A stretch of 60,522 nucleotides of DNA from Cytophagaceae bacterium (GCA_027488335.1 JAIYBU010000004.1:1-60522); one strand, 5' to 3'; numbered from the stretch's first letter, positions 1-7,357 are shown. The notes: a model not told the origin generated them from the letters alone. Numbers and translations are program-made.

Positions 1-877
1 CAACAACATTTCTGTTGCCAGTCATGTCCAAAAAATCATTGTCATTATTATAGCCATATCGACCAAAGTAAACCATCTTTTTGGTTTTATAGGTAAGGCT
101 AAATCCGCCTGCATAGCTGCCATAACGTCTGTTTTGGCCAAGACTTACATAAGAGTCACCTTTCAACCCTAAATTCTTATCACGTTTAAGCTTGATGTTA
201 ATGACTGAGCGAGTTTCTCCATCATATTTTGCCCCTGCACTGCCTATAATTTCGATTTGTTCGATGGCATCTGGCGGTAAAGCTTTCAATTCTTCCATCG
301 AAATCGCCTGATTTTTGCCATCAATCATAATCAATGGCGTTGAGCCTTTGAGAGATATGCCTCCTTTGGCATCAAGCGTTATGCCAGGCGACCTGCCGAG
401 TATATCTAACGCATTGCTTGATGCCTTGAAAATACTGTTGTTAGGATTTACTAAAATTTTATCAATTTGGCGTTCGATAGCTGGCCGCTCGCCACTGATA
501 ACAACGGTATTCAGCAATTTACTGTCTTCGGCTAAGGTAATAATGCCGAGGTCAATTATTGGCGAAGTTTCCGATATTACGACTGGTTCGCTTATGAATT
601 TTTGATAGCCAATCGAAGTAATACTTAATAAATAACTTCCTTGATTATTTTCGGAAATCTCGAAAATACCAGTAGTATCGGTCATACTACCTTTTACTAA
701 CGATGAATCTTTCGCTGATAAGAGTAGTACTGATGCAAACTCTAATGGTTTGCCGATGTTGTCTTTTACTTTTCCTGTAATATTATTTTTTATAATTACA
801 GATTGTTTTACGCTTTGTTGAGCCAATAACTCCCATCCGCCCAAAAGCAAAACCGCTGTTAAAATGCTCTTTACCAT
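1..877 (-). CDS. Outer-membrane beta-barrel (TonB-receptor-like) protein, N-terminal part
   Basis: An open frame runs from ATG at 877 to the window edge without a stop, so the 3' part is missing (about 292 residues visible). It starts with a signal peptide (MVKSILTAVLLLGGWELLAQ). Then comes a carboxypeptidase-regulatory-like beta-sandwich (residues about 30-115, with the ITGKVKD and SIGYQKF landmarks of this fold), followed by a plug-like region with GGISLKGSTPLIMIDGK and IEQIEIIGSAGAKYDGE. This order is typical of Bacteroidetes outer-membrane proteins with an OMP_b-brl_3-type barrel. Only 24 bp separate it from the TPR-like gene upstream, so it may be the last visible gene of the RiPP operon. 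A link to peptide export or uptake is inference from position only. Confidence 0.82.
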   Translation of the reverse strand, partial: MVKSILTAVLLLGGWELLAQQSVKQSVIIKNNITGKVKDNIGKPLEFASVLLLSAKDSSLVKGSMTDTTGIFEISENNQGSYLLSITSIGYQKFISEPVVISETSPIIDLGIITLAEDSKLLNTVVISGERPAIERQIDKILVNPNNSIFKASSNALDILGRSPGITLDAKGGISLKGSTPLIMIDGKNQAISMEELKALPPDAIEQIEIIGSAGAKYDGETRSVINIKLKRDKNLGLKGDSYVSLGQNRRYGSYAGGFSLTYKTKKMVYFGRYGYNNDNDFLDMTGNRNVV

Positions 878-901
878 GATACTGTTTATTTAAGATATAT
901 T

Positions 902-1927
902 TTAAGATTCCAAAACTCGACTGACATAAGTCAGACATACTTGTTTATGCCTGTCGGGTACTTTCAATTGAGAGCTAAATGCCACTATTTTTTGATGATA
1001 TTCGATAGTATAAACGGATGTTTTTTTAAGAGCATCGCTTATATTGGCAATCAGTGAGAGTTTCAGAATGTCGAATTCACTTCCTGTCTTACTGATAAAT
1101 TCAATAGCTTCTTTAAGAAATTGATTATTGTCCTCTGCCTTAAAAAATAATTCTTTTATCTCAAACCATTGTAACATCACGGCTTCGTCAGATGTGCGAG
1201 GTTCAAAAAACGTAAGATTGGCAAAGGCAGCATTAAACAATTCTTTTTCTTGAAGAATATGGTGCAAAAAGACGCCGATAGGCTCAAGTGATAATTGTAA
1301 AAACATGGCCGAACGAAGAGAGTCGGGAGCTTGTTGTAGCGATTTAATCGACCAATCAGAGCTCATTGCTGGTAGATGCTCATACAGGATATACCTTAAC
1401 GCTTGATGAATAACGGAGGCTCCTTCGAGTAACTTTCCTTGCTTGAAATGCAATCTGTTAATATTATGTAATTGTTGAATTCGGTGATATTCTAAGATAT
1501 AAAAGCCATCTTTTATGAGAGCAATATCATTTTCGATTGCTTGAAATAAAAGACTTTCAGCTTCTTTAAAGGCGGAGTTTCTGTATAGTAAATATGCTTT
1601 CATTGGCAAGGCTGCTACATTGATTAAAGCATATAGAGGAGTATTAGGGTCATATTCGGCCTGTATGGCTTCGACTTCAGACAATAACTGTTGCGACTGC
1701 TCTAAGTTATTACGACGGGCTTCTGTAAGTGCTTTGTCATATTTGCCCCAAATGTAGTTAAGCCCCCTTAACTCCATATTTGAAACGTAATCTTTTACTA
1801 AACCATCTAATATTTCGCCATATACATTGCCATGTATGAGGTCGCCTCGTGCTATATTGCCATTGTTTTGTTGATTATATTGTAGATTATCAATGGCTTC
1901 CAGTATAAATAAGTCGTTTGATTGCAT
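902..1927 (-). CDS. Hypothetical helical (TPR-like) protein of the RiPP cluster
   Basis: 341 residues, no signal peptide or membrane segment. I do not recognise a named family. The sequence is almost wholly amphipathic helix with spaced pairs such as NNLEQSQQLLSEVEAI, SAFKEAESLLFQAIENDI and FKQGKLLEGASVIHQAL, which read as degenerate tetratricopeptide units. A cytoplasmic scaffold or adaptor is the natural guess. It lies 50 bp downstream of the GG-leader radical SAM maturase on the same strand, so it probably belongs to the RiPP operon, perhaps binding the leader or the enzyme. That role is inferred from location alone. The ATG at 1927 is the only good start. Confidence 0.7.
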   Translation of the reverse strand: MQSNDLFILEAIDNLQYNQQNNGNIARGDLIHGNVYGEILDGLVKDYVSNMELRGLNYIWGKYDKALTEARRNNLEQSQQLLSEVEAIQAEYDPNTPLYALINVAALPMKAYLLYRNSAFKEAESLLFQAIENDIALIKDGFYILEYHRIQQLHNINRLHFKQGKLLEGASVIHQALRYILYEHLPAMSSDWSIKSLQQAPDSLRSAMFLQLSLEPIGVFLHHILQEKELFNAAFANLTFFEPRTSDEAVMLQWFEIKELFFKAEDNNQFLKEAIEFISKTGSEFDILKLSLIANISDALKKTSVYTIEYHQKIVAFSSQLKVPDRHKQVCLTYVSRVLES

Positions 1928-1977
1928 GACTTTACAAATTTTATAAGTGTATCGGGTAATAGTTAGAAAAGTGCTTT

Positions 1978-3345
1978 TTACTCATATACTTGAGCTAAAG
2001 CTTCCACCCCTTTTTTCTTTAAGGCATAAAATAGCATGAGCTTCTCTTTGATATTAAATTTGTTACTTGGGCAGGCAACGATTCCTTCTCTCCAAGATTT
2101 AGGACAACCACCACCACAGACAGGCAACATTTTACAGGTCGAGCAAGGGTACTCGTTGTTGGCAACTTCGTCATTAAATGAAAGTAGTGGACGGTGCTTC
2201 GAAATTGTTGATAAACCATTGTGTACATTGCCTAATACGTATTCTGTATTGGCATAAACATCGACGTATGGCGTCTCGGTGCAGTCAAACACATTTCCAA
2301 AAGCATCAAAAACCTCAGAGTCAGGCGTTACTGATAAACAAACAACTGGCTTGATGCCTGGAAGGAATCCAGGACGGAAACCATTTTGATATTGAGCCAA
2401 AATCCAGTCGATTTCGTTTTTGGCAAATTCTTCTTTTTCATGAGAAAGTAAATGAGCTTCATTTCCCCATGAATGAATAGGAGCAACGTAGAAATATTCG
2501 ATTTTATCTTGCAGATTATGTGCGGCTAAAAATTCAATTAAAGGCACCACACTCATGCTATTACGCTCGTCAACATTGCATCTGATAGAAATAGTACAGC
2601 CCAACGTTTTAAAATCTGGTCGATTGAAAATATCCAATAGGTTTTTGAAGATTAGGTTAAAGGTGCTTAAACCCGCTTTTGTATGGCGACGAGCATCATG
2701 GTATTCAGCAGTTCCATCAAGTGTAACTTCAATCTTAGTAACACCGTGTTTTTTTACTAATTCTACAAAAATATGCTCTTTAAGACTCAACCCGTTGGTA
2801 ACGACTTTCGAATCATACGTACAGTTATGTCTTTGGGCCATCTCCTTAAATTTAGGTGTCAGGTCTCTTATCTGAGCTAAACCCACCAATGGCTCTGAGC
2901 CAAACCATGCAATTGAAAGATGATTGTACTCTTTGAAAGCAAATTTACTTTCCACTCTTTCAAGTATTCTTTCACTGGCTATTTCTCCAATTTGATTTTT
3001 GCTATGTTTTTGTCCACAATAACCACATCCAAGCTGGCACATTGCTGTCGGCTGAATAACCTGATAGAGCGATTTGTCATCTTTGATTTTTGCTTGGTTC
3101 CGCTCAATTATTGTTTTTACCTCCACTTCGGATTGTGGAACAATGGCTTCAATGGCTAATAGTTTATCAAAATCATTCGGGGCTAATTCGTCCCAAGCCT
3201 CTCTTTGTAACTTGTCGTAGAGGCGATTGGTAATGACCATTGATTTCGCTGTTCGGGTGGCAAACAGCACTCTTTTGGTTGATTCACTTTGTTCATCACT
3301 CAATGAGTCTGTGACAATGTTATAATGAGATAGCTTGAATTTCAT
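1978..3345 (-). CDS. Radical SAM/SPASM peptide maturase (GG-leader RiPP type)
   Basis: 455 residues from the ATG at 3345; a longer open frame reaches 3414 but its extra residues look non-coding, and MKFKLSHYNIVTD is a natural N-terminus for this family. The radical SAM CxxxCxxC motif is AMCQLGCGYC (Cys 103, 107, 110), which binds the 4Fe-4S cluster and SAM. The C-terminal SPASM region carries FDCTETPYVD and YPCSTCKMLPVCGGGCP, expected to hold auxiliary clusters. Enzymes of this layout install thioether or carbon-carbon links in peptides. Four Cys-rich GG-leader peptides are encoded 93 bp upstream on the same strand and are the obvious substrates. I would place it near the GG-Bacteroidales peptide maturases; the chemistry is not readable from sequence. 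Confidence 0.9.
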   Translation of the reverse strand: MKFKLSHYNIVTDSLSDEQSESTKRVLFATRTAKSMVITNRLYDKLQREAWDELAPNDFDKLLAIEAIVPQSEVEVKTIIERNQAKIKDDKSLYQVIQPTAMCQLGCGYCGQKHSKNQIGEIASERILERVESKFAFKEYNHLSIAWFGSEPLVGLAQIRDLTPKFKEMAQRHNCTYDSKVVTNGLSLKEHIFVELVKKHGVTKIEVTLDGTAEYHDARRHTKAGLSTFNLIFKNLLDIFNRPDFKTLGCTISIRCNVDERNSMSVVPLIEFLAAHNLQDKIEYFYVAPIHSWGNEAHLLSHEKEEFAKNEIDWILAQYQNGFRPGFLPGIKPVVCLSVTPDSEVFDAFGNVFDCTETPYVDVYANTEYVLGNVHNGLSTISKHRPLLSFNDEVANNEYPCSTCKMLPVCGGGCPKSWREGIVACPSNKFNIKEKLMLFYALKKKGVEALAQVYE

Positions 3346-3438
3346 GATTATATACGTTTTATAATTCAGATATTTCGTTTCAAAAAATGAGTAAGAGTGG
3401 TTATACTGAGCCACTTTTTTATAGTAGCCCAGTAGAGT

Positions 3439-3624
3439 TTAACTAACCATTTCGGTAGGGGCAGGAGTTGGGCCACAACCTGTATTCGGGCCGCAACCTG
3501 TGTTGTGTTTACAGCCAATATCCATTCCTCCGCCAATTTCTTCTGCATCTTCAGCAGAAAGATGTTCAAGTTCATCGCCAGCCGAATGCTCAAACTGACT
3601 TAGAAGTTTTTTTACATTTGCCAT
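3439..3624 (-). CDS. RiPP precursor peptide 4, GG leader with Cys-rich core
   Basis: 61 residues from ATG at 3624 (MANVKKLLSQFEHS); the frame is open further upstream but the homologous start of the other three precursors fixes this one. The leader ends in a double-glycine site (AEDAEEIGGG) and is followed by the core MDIGCKHNTGCGPNTGCGPT and a short tail ending in MVS. The three Cys are spaced C-x5-C-x5-C, and the core contains the repeat NTGCGPNTGC shared with precursors 1 and 2. It is the last of four tandem paralogues and lies just upstream of the radical SAM maturase. Confidence 0.88.
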   Translation of the reverse strand: MANVKKLLSQFEHSAGDELEHLSAEDAEEIGGGMDIGCKHNTGCGPNTGCGPTPAPTEMVS

Positions 3625-3643
3625 TTTCGAGATAGAGTTTATT

Positions 3644-3838
3644 TTATTTAATGTGAGCAGAGCAGGAGACTTGAGCAGAACAACCACAATTACTGTTACA
3701 GGCTAAATCAAGATTAAGTCCTCCTGCTATTTCCTCTATTTTTTCGTCAGAAAGTTGCTCTAATTCTTCGTCGGAAAGTTGTTCTTTTTCTTCACCAACG
3801 TCTTCAAGTTGGCTTAGAAGTTTCTTTACATTTTTCAT
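3644..3838 (-). CDS. RiPP precursor peptide 3, GG leader with divergent Cys core
   Basis: 64 residues starting MKNVKKLLSQLEDV. The leader is longer than in its paralogues because the unit EQLSDE(E/K) occurs twice, and it ends in IEEIAGG. The core, LNLDLACNSNCGCSAQVSC plus SAHIK, has four Cys and lacks the NTGCGPNTGC repeat, so its modified product should differ in ring pattern. The ATG overlaps the TAA of precursor 2 (TAATG on the coding strand), so translation is probably coupled. Confidence 0.87.
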   Translation of the reverse strand: MKNVKKLLSQLEDVGEEKEQLSDEELEQLSDEKIEEIAGGLNLDLACNSNCGCSAQVSCSAHIK

Positions 3839-4020
3839 TATGCAGTCTCTTTCGTGGTTTTTCCACAGCCTGTATTAGGTCCACAAGAAGTGTTTGACTG
3901 GCATCCCAAATCAACGTATGAACCTCCTTCAATGCCTTCTGCATCTTCTGGCGATAATTGCTCTAAATCGGCTGCGTTTAAATCTTTAAGCTGGCCTAAA
4001 ATTTTCTTAACATTTTCCAT
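3838..4020 (-). CDS. RiPP precursor peptide 2, GG leader with Cys-rich core
   Basis: 60 residues from ATG at 4020 (MENVKKILGQLKDL); the upstream extension of the open frame is a shadow. The leader ends PEDAEGIEGG. The core is SYVDLGCQSNTSCGPNTGCG with a KTTKETA tail, three Cys in C-x5-C-x5-C spacing. It is nearly the same as precursor 1 but differs at several core positions (GCQSNTSC against GCKTNTGC), the variation expected of a duplicated substrate set. Its stop overlaps the next start by one base. Confidence 0.88.
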   Translation of the reverse strand: MENVKKILGQLKDLNAADLEQLSPEDAEGIEGGSYVDLGCQSNTSCGPNTGCGKTTKETA

Positions 4021-4102
4021 AATGTTTATTTTTAAGATAATACTAATTGGGATTGTTGAAGATTCATAAACCCCAATTAGCTTATGTGTTTGTAATAGTT
4101 TT

Positions 4103-4291
4103 TTAGACTTCTTTGGTTGTTGTTGTACCACCACCACAACCTGTGTTCGGGCCACAACCTGTGTTTGTTTTACAACCAATATCTACATAAGAGCCTCCTT
4201 CAACTCCTTCTGCTTCTTCAGATGATAATTGCTCTAATTCGTTGGTATCAACATCCTTTAGTTGACTCAAAATTTTCTTAACATTTGACAT
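4103..4291 (-). CDS. RiPP precursor peptide 1, GG leader with Cys-rich core
   Basis: 62 residues, first gene of the precursor array. The leader MSNVKKILSQLKDV..EEAEGVEGG has the Leu-rich helix, acidic stretch and Gly-Gly end seen in Bacteroidetes natural-product precursors that pair with radical SAM enzymes. The core SYVDIGCKTNTGCGPNTGCG has three Cys (C-x5-C-x5-C) followed by a Gly/Thr-rich tail. The family match is from memory of the leader pattern, so a profile search should confirm it. No GG-cleaving C39 peptidase/ABC exporter is visible in the window. Confidence 0.88.
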   Translation of the reverse strand: MSNVKKILSQLKDVDTNELEQLSSEEAEGVEGGSYVDIGCKTNTGCGPNTGCGGGTTTTKEV

Positions 4292-4336
4292 GATTTCAAA
4301 AATTTAAAAAAGTTATTAATTGATTTAGATGTGTAT

Positions 4337-4379
4337 TAGGAAACTCGATTGACAGGTACCGTGTAAAACTTGTTTCCTA
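4337..4379. promoter_or_regulatory. Inverted repeat upstream of the precursor array
   Basis: TAGGAAAC (4337-4344) and GTTTCCTA (4372-4379) form a perfect 8-bp inverted repeat with a 27-bp spacer, 46-88 bp upstream of the precursor 1 start. The spacer also contains the palindrome GGTACC. It could be an operator or a leader hairpin. No clear TAnnTTTG promoter could be assigned here. Confidence 0.35.
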
Positions 4380-4421
4380 TTGAACGAATCAAAATTCATG
4401 GAAGAAAATGGTCTAAAAAAC

Positions 4422-4456
4422 TTTTTTCGACCAACTATTGACCATCTTTCGATGAA
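4422..4456. promoter_or_regulatory. TTTTTTCGACCAA motif, possible regulator site
   Basis: The 13-mer TTTTTTCGACCAA (4422-4434) is identical to one upstream of the small ORFs at 6126 (6195-6207). A weaker second half, TTCGATGAA, follows at 4448-4456, 22 bp on. This suggests that the precursor array and the upstream RiPP genes share a regulator. Confidence 0.35.
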
Positions 4457-4487
4457 ATTGATTCATTTTGAGTTAAATGGGAAATTG

Positions 4488-4532
4488 AAAAAAAAAAAAA
4501 AAAAAAGAGACCGATTAAAAATCAGTCTCTTT
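4488..4532 (-). terminator. Strong intrinsic terminator after the cyclophane-type rSAM gene
   Basis: AAAGAGACCGAT (4504-4515) pairs with ATCAGTCTCTTT (4521-4532) over 12 bp with one G-U pair and a 5-base loop. On the minus strand it is followed by a run of U, because 4488-4506 is 19 A on the plus strand. It separates the upstream RiPP unit from the precursor array. Confidence 0.85.
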
Positions 4533-4581
4533 CGGATAAACCTAAATAAAAGTTGTACGTGAACTTAATAGTAAATATCTT

Positions 4582-5742
4582 TTACCCTTCTGTTCTAATT
4601 GCTTCCAATTCGGCGGCTTCAAGAGTTTCGGCTGATAGATTTTCAATGATACGATTCTGCACATAGCCAATGATTTTAAAAATATCAGCACAATAAACCG
4701 ATGGGTTATCAAACCTTCGTTTGGTACTAAATCGGTGAGGTAAAAAACCTCCACCACAAATCTCAACGATTGAGCATTGTTGGCATTTTTCGGGCAGGTT
4801 TTGGTGTGCTTTATGGTAGAGCTGTACCAAAGCTGCACTAAGGGCATCTTCAAACGAATGTGTTTTGATGTTTAATCCTTCTTTTGTAAATCCATTTCCA
4901 CAAATTTTGAGAGCATCAACGGTCTCAATACTTCCATCGGTTTCGATAACCAAATAATCGTTGGTGGCGGTTCCGAGCATATCAAAGCCCGTGTTTAACC
5001 CCAAAATATTTATTATTATTTGTGTCAAGTACCTAATATTTGGTTTTTCATCATCTTCATCTTCATACCAAACCTTAAACAATTCAATCCACCAGTCGGC
5101 ATAAGGCGTAGTTGAATTGTCATTTTTGGGTGGTGGAAAATCATACGTATGATGTGGCCAAAGAAAATCAAGTTGCTTGATATTCAGTGATTTATAGAAT
5201 TTATATAACAAAACAGGGTTACTTTTAAGCGTTAATACCGAAAGTAACCCTATTGGGTTTTTATGGGAAGTAGCATTCTGAATCCCACGCAGAGTTGCAT
5301 CAAACGTACTACCTCCTGCATGAGTGAGTCGGTGTAAATCATTTATGCTTTTGTTCCCATCAAGACTAATACCCAGACGAATGTCTTTTTTACCCAAAAA
5401 TTTACACCATTTGGCGTCAAGCAATGTACCGTTTGTTTGTAATGAATAAATGGGCTTAACTGTTGGAGGTAATATTTGTATAGCTTTTTCAATAAAGTTG
5501 CTGTAAAATTTTTTTGAAAGTAGTAGCGGTTCGCCCCCATGAAAAATAAACTCAAATTTATTTAGCTGGTGGTTCTGACTGTAAAGTGCCACTTGTTTGT
5601 GTATTGCTTCAGTAACATCATCGGGCATTGATTTTGGCTGATTTCTGTAAGTTTCGTCACCCAAATTATACATGTAGCAATACGAACAGTTGAGATTACA
5701 ACGGCTGGCAACTTTCAAAATCAATCCTTTCAAATGAGTCAC
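4582..5742 (-). CDS. Radical SAM/SPASM enzyme, cyclophane-forming (XyeB/GrrM/FxsB-like)
   Basis: 386 residues. The radical SAM motif lies close to the N-terminus (SRCNLNCSYC, Cys 15, 19 and 22). It is followed by FIFHGGEPLL (SAM-binding GGEP) and the LQTNGTLLD and GISLDG strands. The C-terminus has KCQQCSIVEICGGGFLPHR and NPSVYCADI. The CGGG-x-LPHR / NPSVYC signature is that of the XyeB/GrrM/FxsB group, which links aromatic side chains to a nearby residue in three-residue cyclophanes. The two small ORFs immediately upstream (14-bp gap) contain candidate W-x-x motifs. The enzyme is unlike the maturase at 1978-3345, and a terminator separates the two, so two RiPP pathways appear to sit next to each other. 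Confidence 0.88.
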   Translation of the reverse strand: MTHLKGLILKVASRCNLNCSYCYMYNLGDETYRNQPKSMPDDVTEAIHKQVALYSQNHQLNKFEFIFHGGEPLLLSKKFYSNFIEKAIQILPPTVKPIYSLQTNGTLLDAKWCKFLGKKDIRLGISLDGNKSINDLHRLTHAGGSTFDATLRGIQNATSHKNPIGLLSVLTLKSNPVLLYKFYKSLNIKQLDFLWPHHTYDFPPPKNDNSTTPYADWWIELFKVWYEDEDDEKPNIRYLTQIIINILGLNTGFDMLGTATNDYLVIETDGSIETVDALKICGNGFTKEGLNIKTHSFEDALSAALVQLYHKAHQNLPEKCQQCSIVEICGGGFLPHRFSTKRRFDNPSVYCADIFKIIGYVQNRIIENLSAETLEAAELEAIRTEG

Positions 5743-5755
5743 ACTTTATTTTTGT

Positions 5756-5911
5756 TTAATCCTTAGTTTTGTCAATTTGACTGAGCATCTCAATCCATCC
5801 ACCTTGTATATTATCGCCAATTACTTTGTTTGCACCCTTTGCAATTTCGTCTAACGATTTTTTAGCGGCTTTTTTGTTGGCTGGGTCAATCGAAAATCTC
5901 TTCTTTGCCAT
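5756..5911 (-). CDS. Small protein, possible cyclophane RiPP precursor
   Basis: 51 residues from ATG at 5911 (MAKKRFSIDPANKK); the frame stays open to 5959 but that extension overlaps the preceding gene. It is Lys- and Ala-rich, ends NIQGGWIEMLSQIDKTKD and contains a Gly-Gly followed directly by Trp. GGW next to a XyeB/GrrM-type enzyme is suggestive, since these enzymes act on W-x-x triplets in short C-terminal cores. It lies 14 bp upstream of the enzyme and 8 bp after the preceding small ORF. The family is unknown to me; the substrate role is inference. Confidence 0.6.
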   Translation of the reverse strand: MAKKRFSIDPANKKAAKKSLDEIAKGANKVIGDNIQGGWIEMLSQIDKTKD

Positions 5912-5919
5912 CGGAATAA

Positions 5920-6126
5920 TTATTTGATGTTGTCTAATAGAATATTGGCTCTTTGCCAAATACTTTTGTGCTTGAGTTCGTACAAAGGTTGATTATACTC
6001 TTTGTCGCCCCCCCTGATTTCTAAAGAGTCATCCTCAGAAATACATTCATACGCATTCGTTTTATATGCCGACTCAGAAGTGGCAGATGTTTGTTTTTGC
6101 CTTAATTCATCAATTGAGAGTCTCAT
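5920..6126 (-). CDS. Small protein with GG motif, possible RiPP precursor
   Basis: 68 residues from ATG at 6126 (MRLSIDELRQKQTS); an upstream in-frame start at 6165 lies inside an inverted repeat and is less likely. A polar N-terminal half ends DDSLEIRGG, which resembles a double-glycine leader end. It is followed by a 31-residue C-terminal part containing KHKSIWQRANILLD. The Trp triplet W-Q-R would suit a cyclophane-forming enzyme. It is the first gene of the upstream RiPP unit. No known family recognised; the assignment rests on size, GG motif and neighbours. Confidence 0.55.
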   Translation of the reverse strand: MRLSIDELRQKQTSATSESAYKTNAYECISEDDSLEIRGGDKEYNQPLYELKHKSIWQRANILLDNIK

Positions 6127-6130
6127 TGTA

Positions 6131-6165
6131 TTGTATCGTTTAAAAAGTGTGTTTTGACGATACAA
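6131..6165. promoter_or_regulatory. Perfect 9-bp inverted repeat before the upstream RiPP unit
   Basis: TTGTATCGT (6131-6139) and ACGATACAA (6157-6165) are perfect complements with a 17-bp spacer, and the repeat ends 5 bp before the start codon at 6126. It could be an operator or a hairpin in the mRNA leader that covers the initiation region. Confidence 0.45.
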
Positions 6166-6198
6166 AACAGTTGATTAAAGATTAGTTAAAATAATTTT

Positions 6199-6228
6199 TT
6201 CGACCAAATTGAGTTTGGCTTCGACCAA
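6199..6228. promoter_or_regulatory. TTCGACCAA direct repeat pair, 21-bp period
   Basis: Two identical 9-mers TTCGACCAA at 6199-6207 and 6220-6228 are separated by exactly 12 bp. Pairs of 9-bp direct repeats with 12-bp spacing are the classic arrangement for LytTR-domain response regulators. The pair lies 73-102 bp upstream of the RiPP gene at 6126 and also 75 bp upstream of the rluA-family promoter. The same geometry recurs at 39466-39495. Confidence 0.5.
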
Positions 6229-6302
6229 TTTGCAAAACTGTATTACAGACAAGTTTTTTGAGGCAAATTCAGACCAACGATTCAGAAGATAGTTTTTCTG
6301 CC

Positions 6303-6310
6303 TACCTTTG
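6303..6310 (+). promoter_or_regulatory. Bacteroidetes-type -7 box for the pseudouridine synthase gene
   Basis: TACCTTTG matches the TAnnTTTG -7 consensus of Bacteroidetes sigma-A promoters and lies 26 bp before the ATG at 6337. No convincing -33 box was seen. Confidence 0.45.
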
Positions 6311-6336
6311 ATACATAATTGATAATTTTCGTAGAA

Positions 6337-7260
6337 ATGAGAGAAAAAGATAGAAAATACAAGCCAGCAACTATTGCAAAATCTACAAGGTCGGACTCGA
6401 CCCAATTTAAAGTCAGCGAAGAAACTGAGCTTTTGGTTTTTCTATTAGTCAAAATCACGAGTAAAAGCCGAAATGACGTGAAGGCTTTGTTGCGAGATAA
6501 ACAAATATACGTTGATGGACAGCCAGTTACGCAGTTTAATCATCCACTTAAACCCGAACAAGTAGTTGAGGTAAAATGGAAAAAAGCCCCCGAAGAACAA
6601 AAATATCGTGGGCTAAGTATTGTCTTTGAAGACCAATATTTGATAGTTATCGAAAAACAAGCGGGCGTACTTTCTATTGCCACCGAAAAACAAAAAGATA
6701 ATACAGCATATAGTATTTTGAGTAGCCACGTAAAAAGACAAGACCCACGTAATCGAATTTTTGTGGTGCATCGCCTCGACCGAGAAACATCGGGCTTGAT
6801 GATGTTTGCCAAAAGCGAAAAAATCCAAAAACTCCTGCAAGAATCTTGGAATGCCACCATCGAAGAACGCACGTATTTGGCAGTTGTTGAGGGATATGTT
6901 GAAAAAAAGCACGATACGATTACTTCATATTTGGTCGAAAGTAAGGCTTTGATTGTTTATTCGAGTAAAAATCCTGACGTTGGTCAGCAAGCCATCACGC
7001 ATTATGAGGTTTTGAGGAGTAATAAAAACTTTTCGTTGCTGAAAGTAAACCTCGAAACTGGCCGCAAAAACCAAATTAGGGTTCATGCCAAAGATATGGG
7101 GCATTCGGTCGTGGGCGATGAAAAATATGGTGCAAAATCTGACCCTATCAAACGTCTCGGTCTTCATGCGTGGGTACTGGCATTTAAGCATCCGATAACC
7201 AAAAAAGACCTGCATTTTGAAACCGAAATGCCTTCAAAATTTATCAGTTTATTTACTTAA
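6337..7260 (+). CDS. RluA-family pseudouridine synthase
   Basis: 307 residues from ATG at 6337; a TTG-initiated frame six codons longer is possible but less likely. An N-terminal S4-like RNA-binding domain (about residues 25-85, NDVKALLRDKQIYVDGQPV) precedes the synthase domain. The catalytic motif HRLDRETSGLMMFAKS contains the conserved aspartate. ERTYLAVVEGYV and LETGRKNQIRVHAKDMGHSVVGDEKYG are further family motifs. It converts uridine to pseudouridine in rRNA or tRNA. Which RluA/C/D-type target it has cannot be told from sequence. It is transcribed divergently from the RiPP island. Confidence 0.92.
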   Translation: MREKDRKYKPATIAKSTRSDSTQFKVSEETELLVFLLVKITSKSRNDVKALLRDKQIYVDGQPVTQFNHPLKPEQVVEVKWKKAPEEQKYRGLSIVFEDQYLIVIEKQAGVLSIATEKQKDNTAYSILSSHVKRQDPRNRIFVVHRLDRETSGLMMFAKSEKIQKLLQESWNATIEERTYLAVVEGYVEKKHDTITSYLVESKALIVYSSKNPDVGQQAITHYEVLRSNKNFSLLKVNLETGRKNQIRVHAKDMGHSVVGDEKYGAKSDPIKRLGLHAWVLAFKHPITKKDLHFETEMPSKFISLFT

Positions 7261-7357
7261 AAATTTTCTTGACGAATCATCTGCTTTTTTGGTCTGCTAA
7301 AAATACGGAATTGACGTTTTCTGTGCTTTAGTATGCCATTTTAGGTATTTCTGTATT

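Noticed and set aside
315..605. 96-codon plus-strand open frame at the left end
   Set aside because: It lies opposite the truncated outer-membrane protein, whose translation shows recognised features throughout.
4380..4562. Open frame reading through the 19-base A run (poly-Lys)
   Set aside because: It is produced by the A run and overlaps a clear terminator on the other strand; no coding character.
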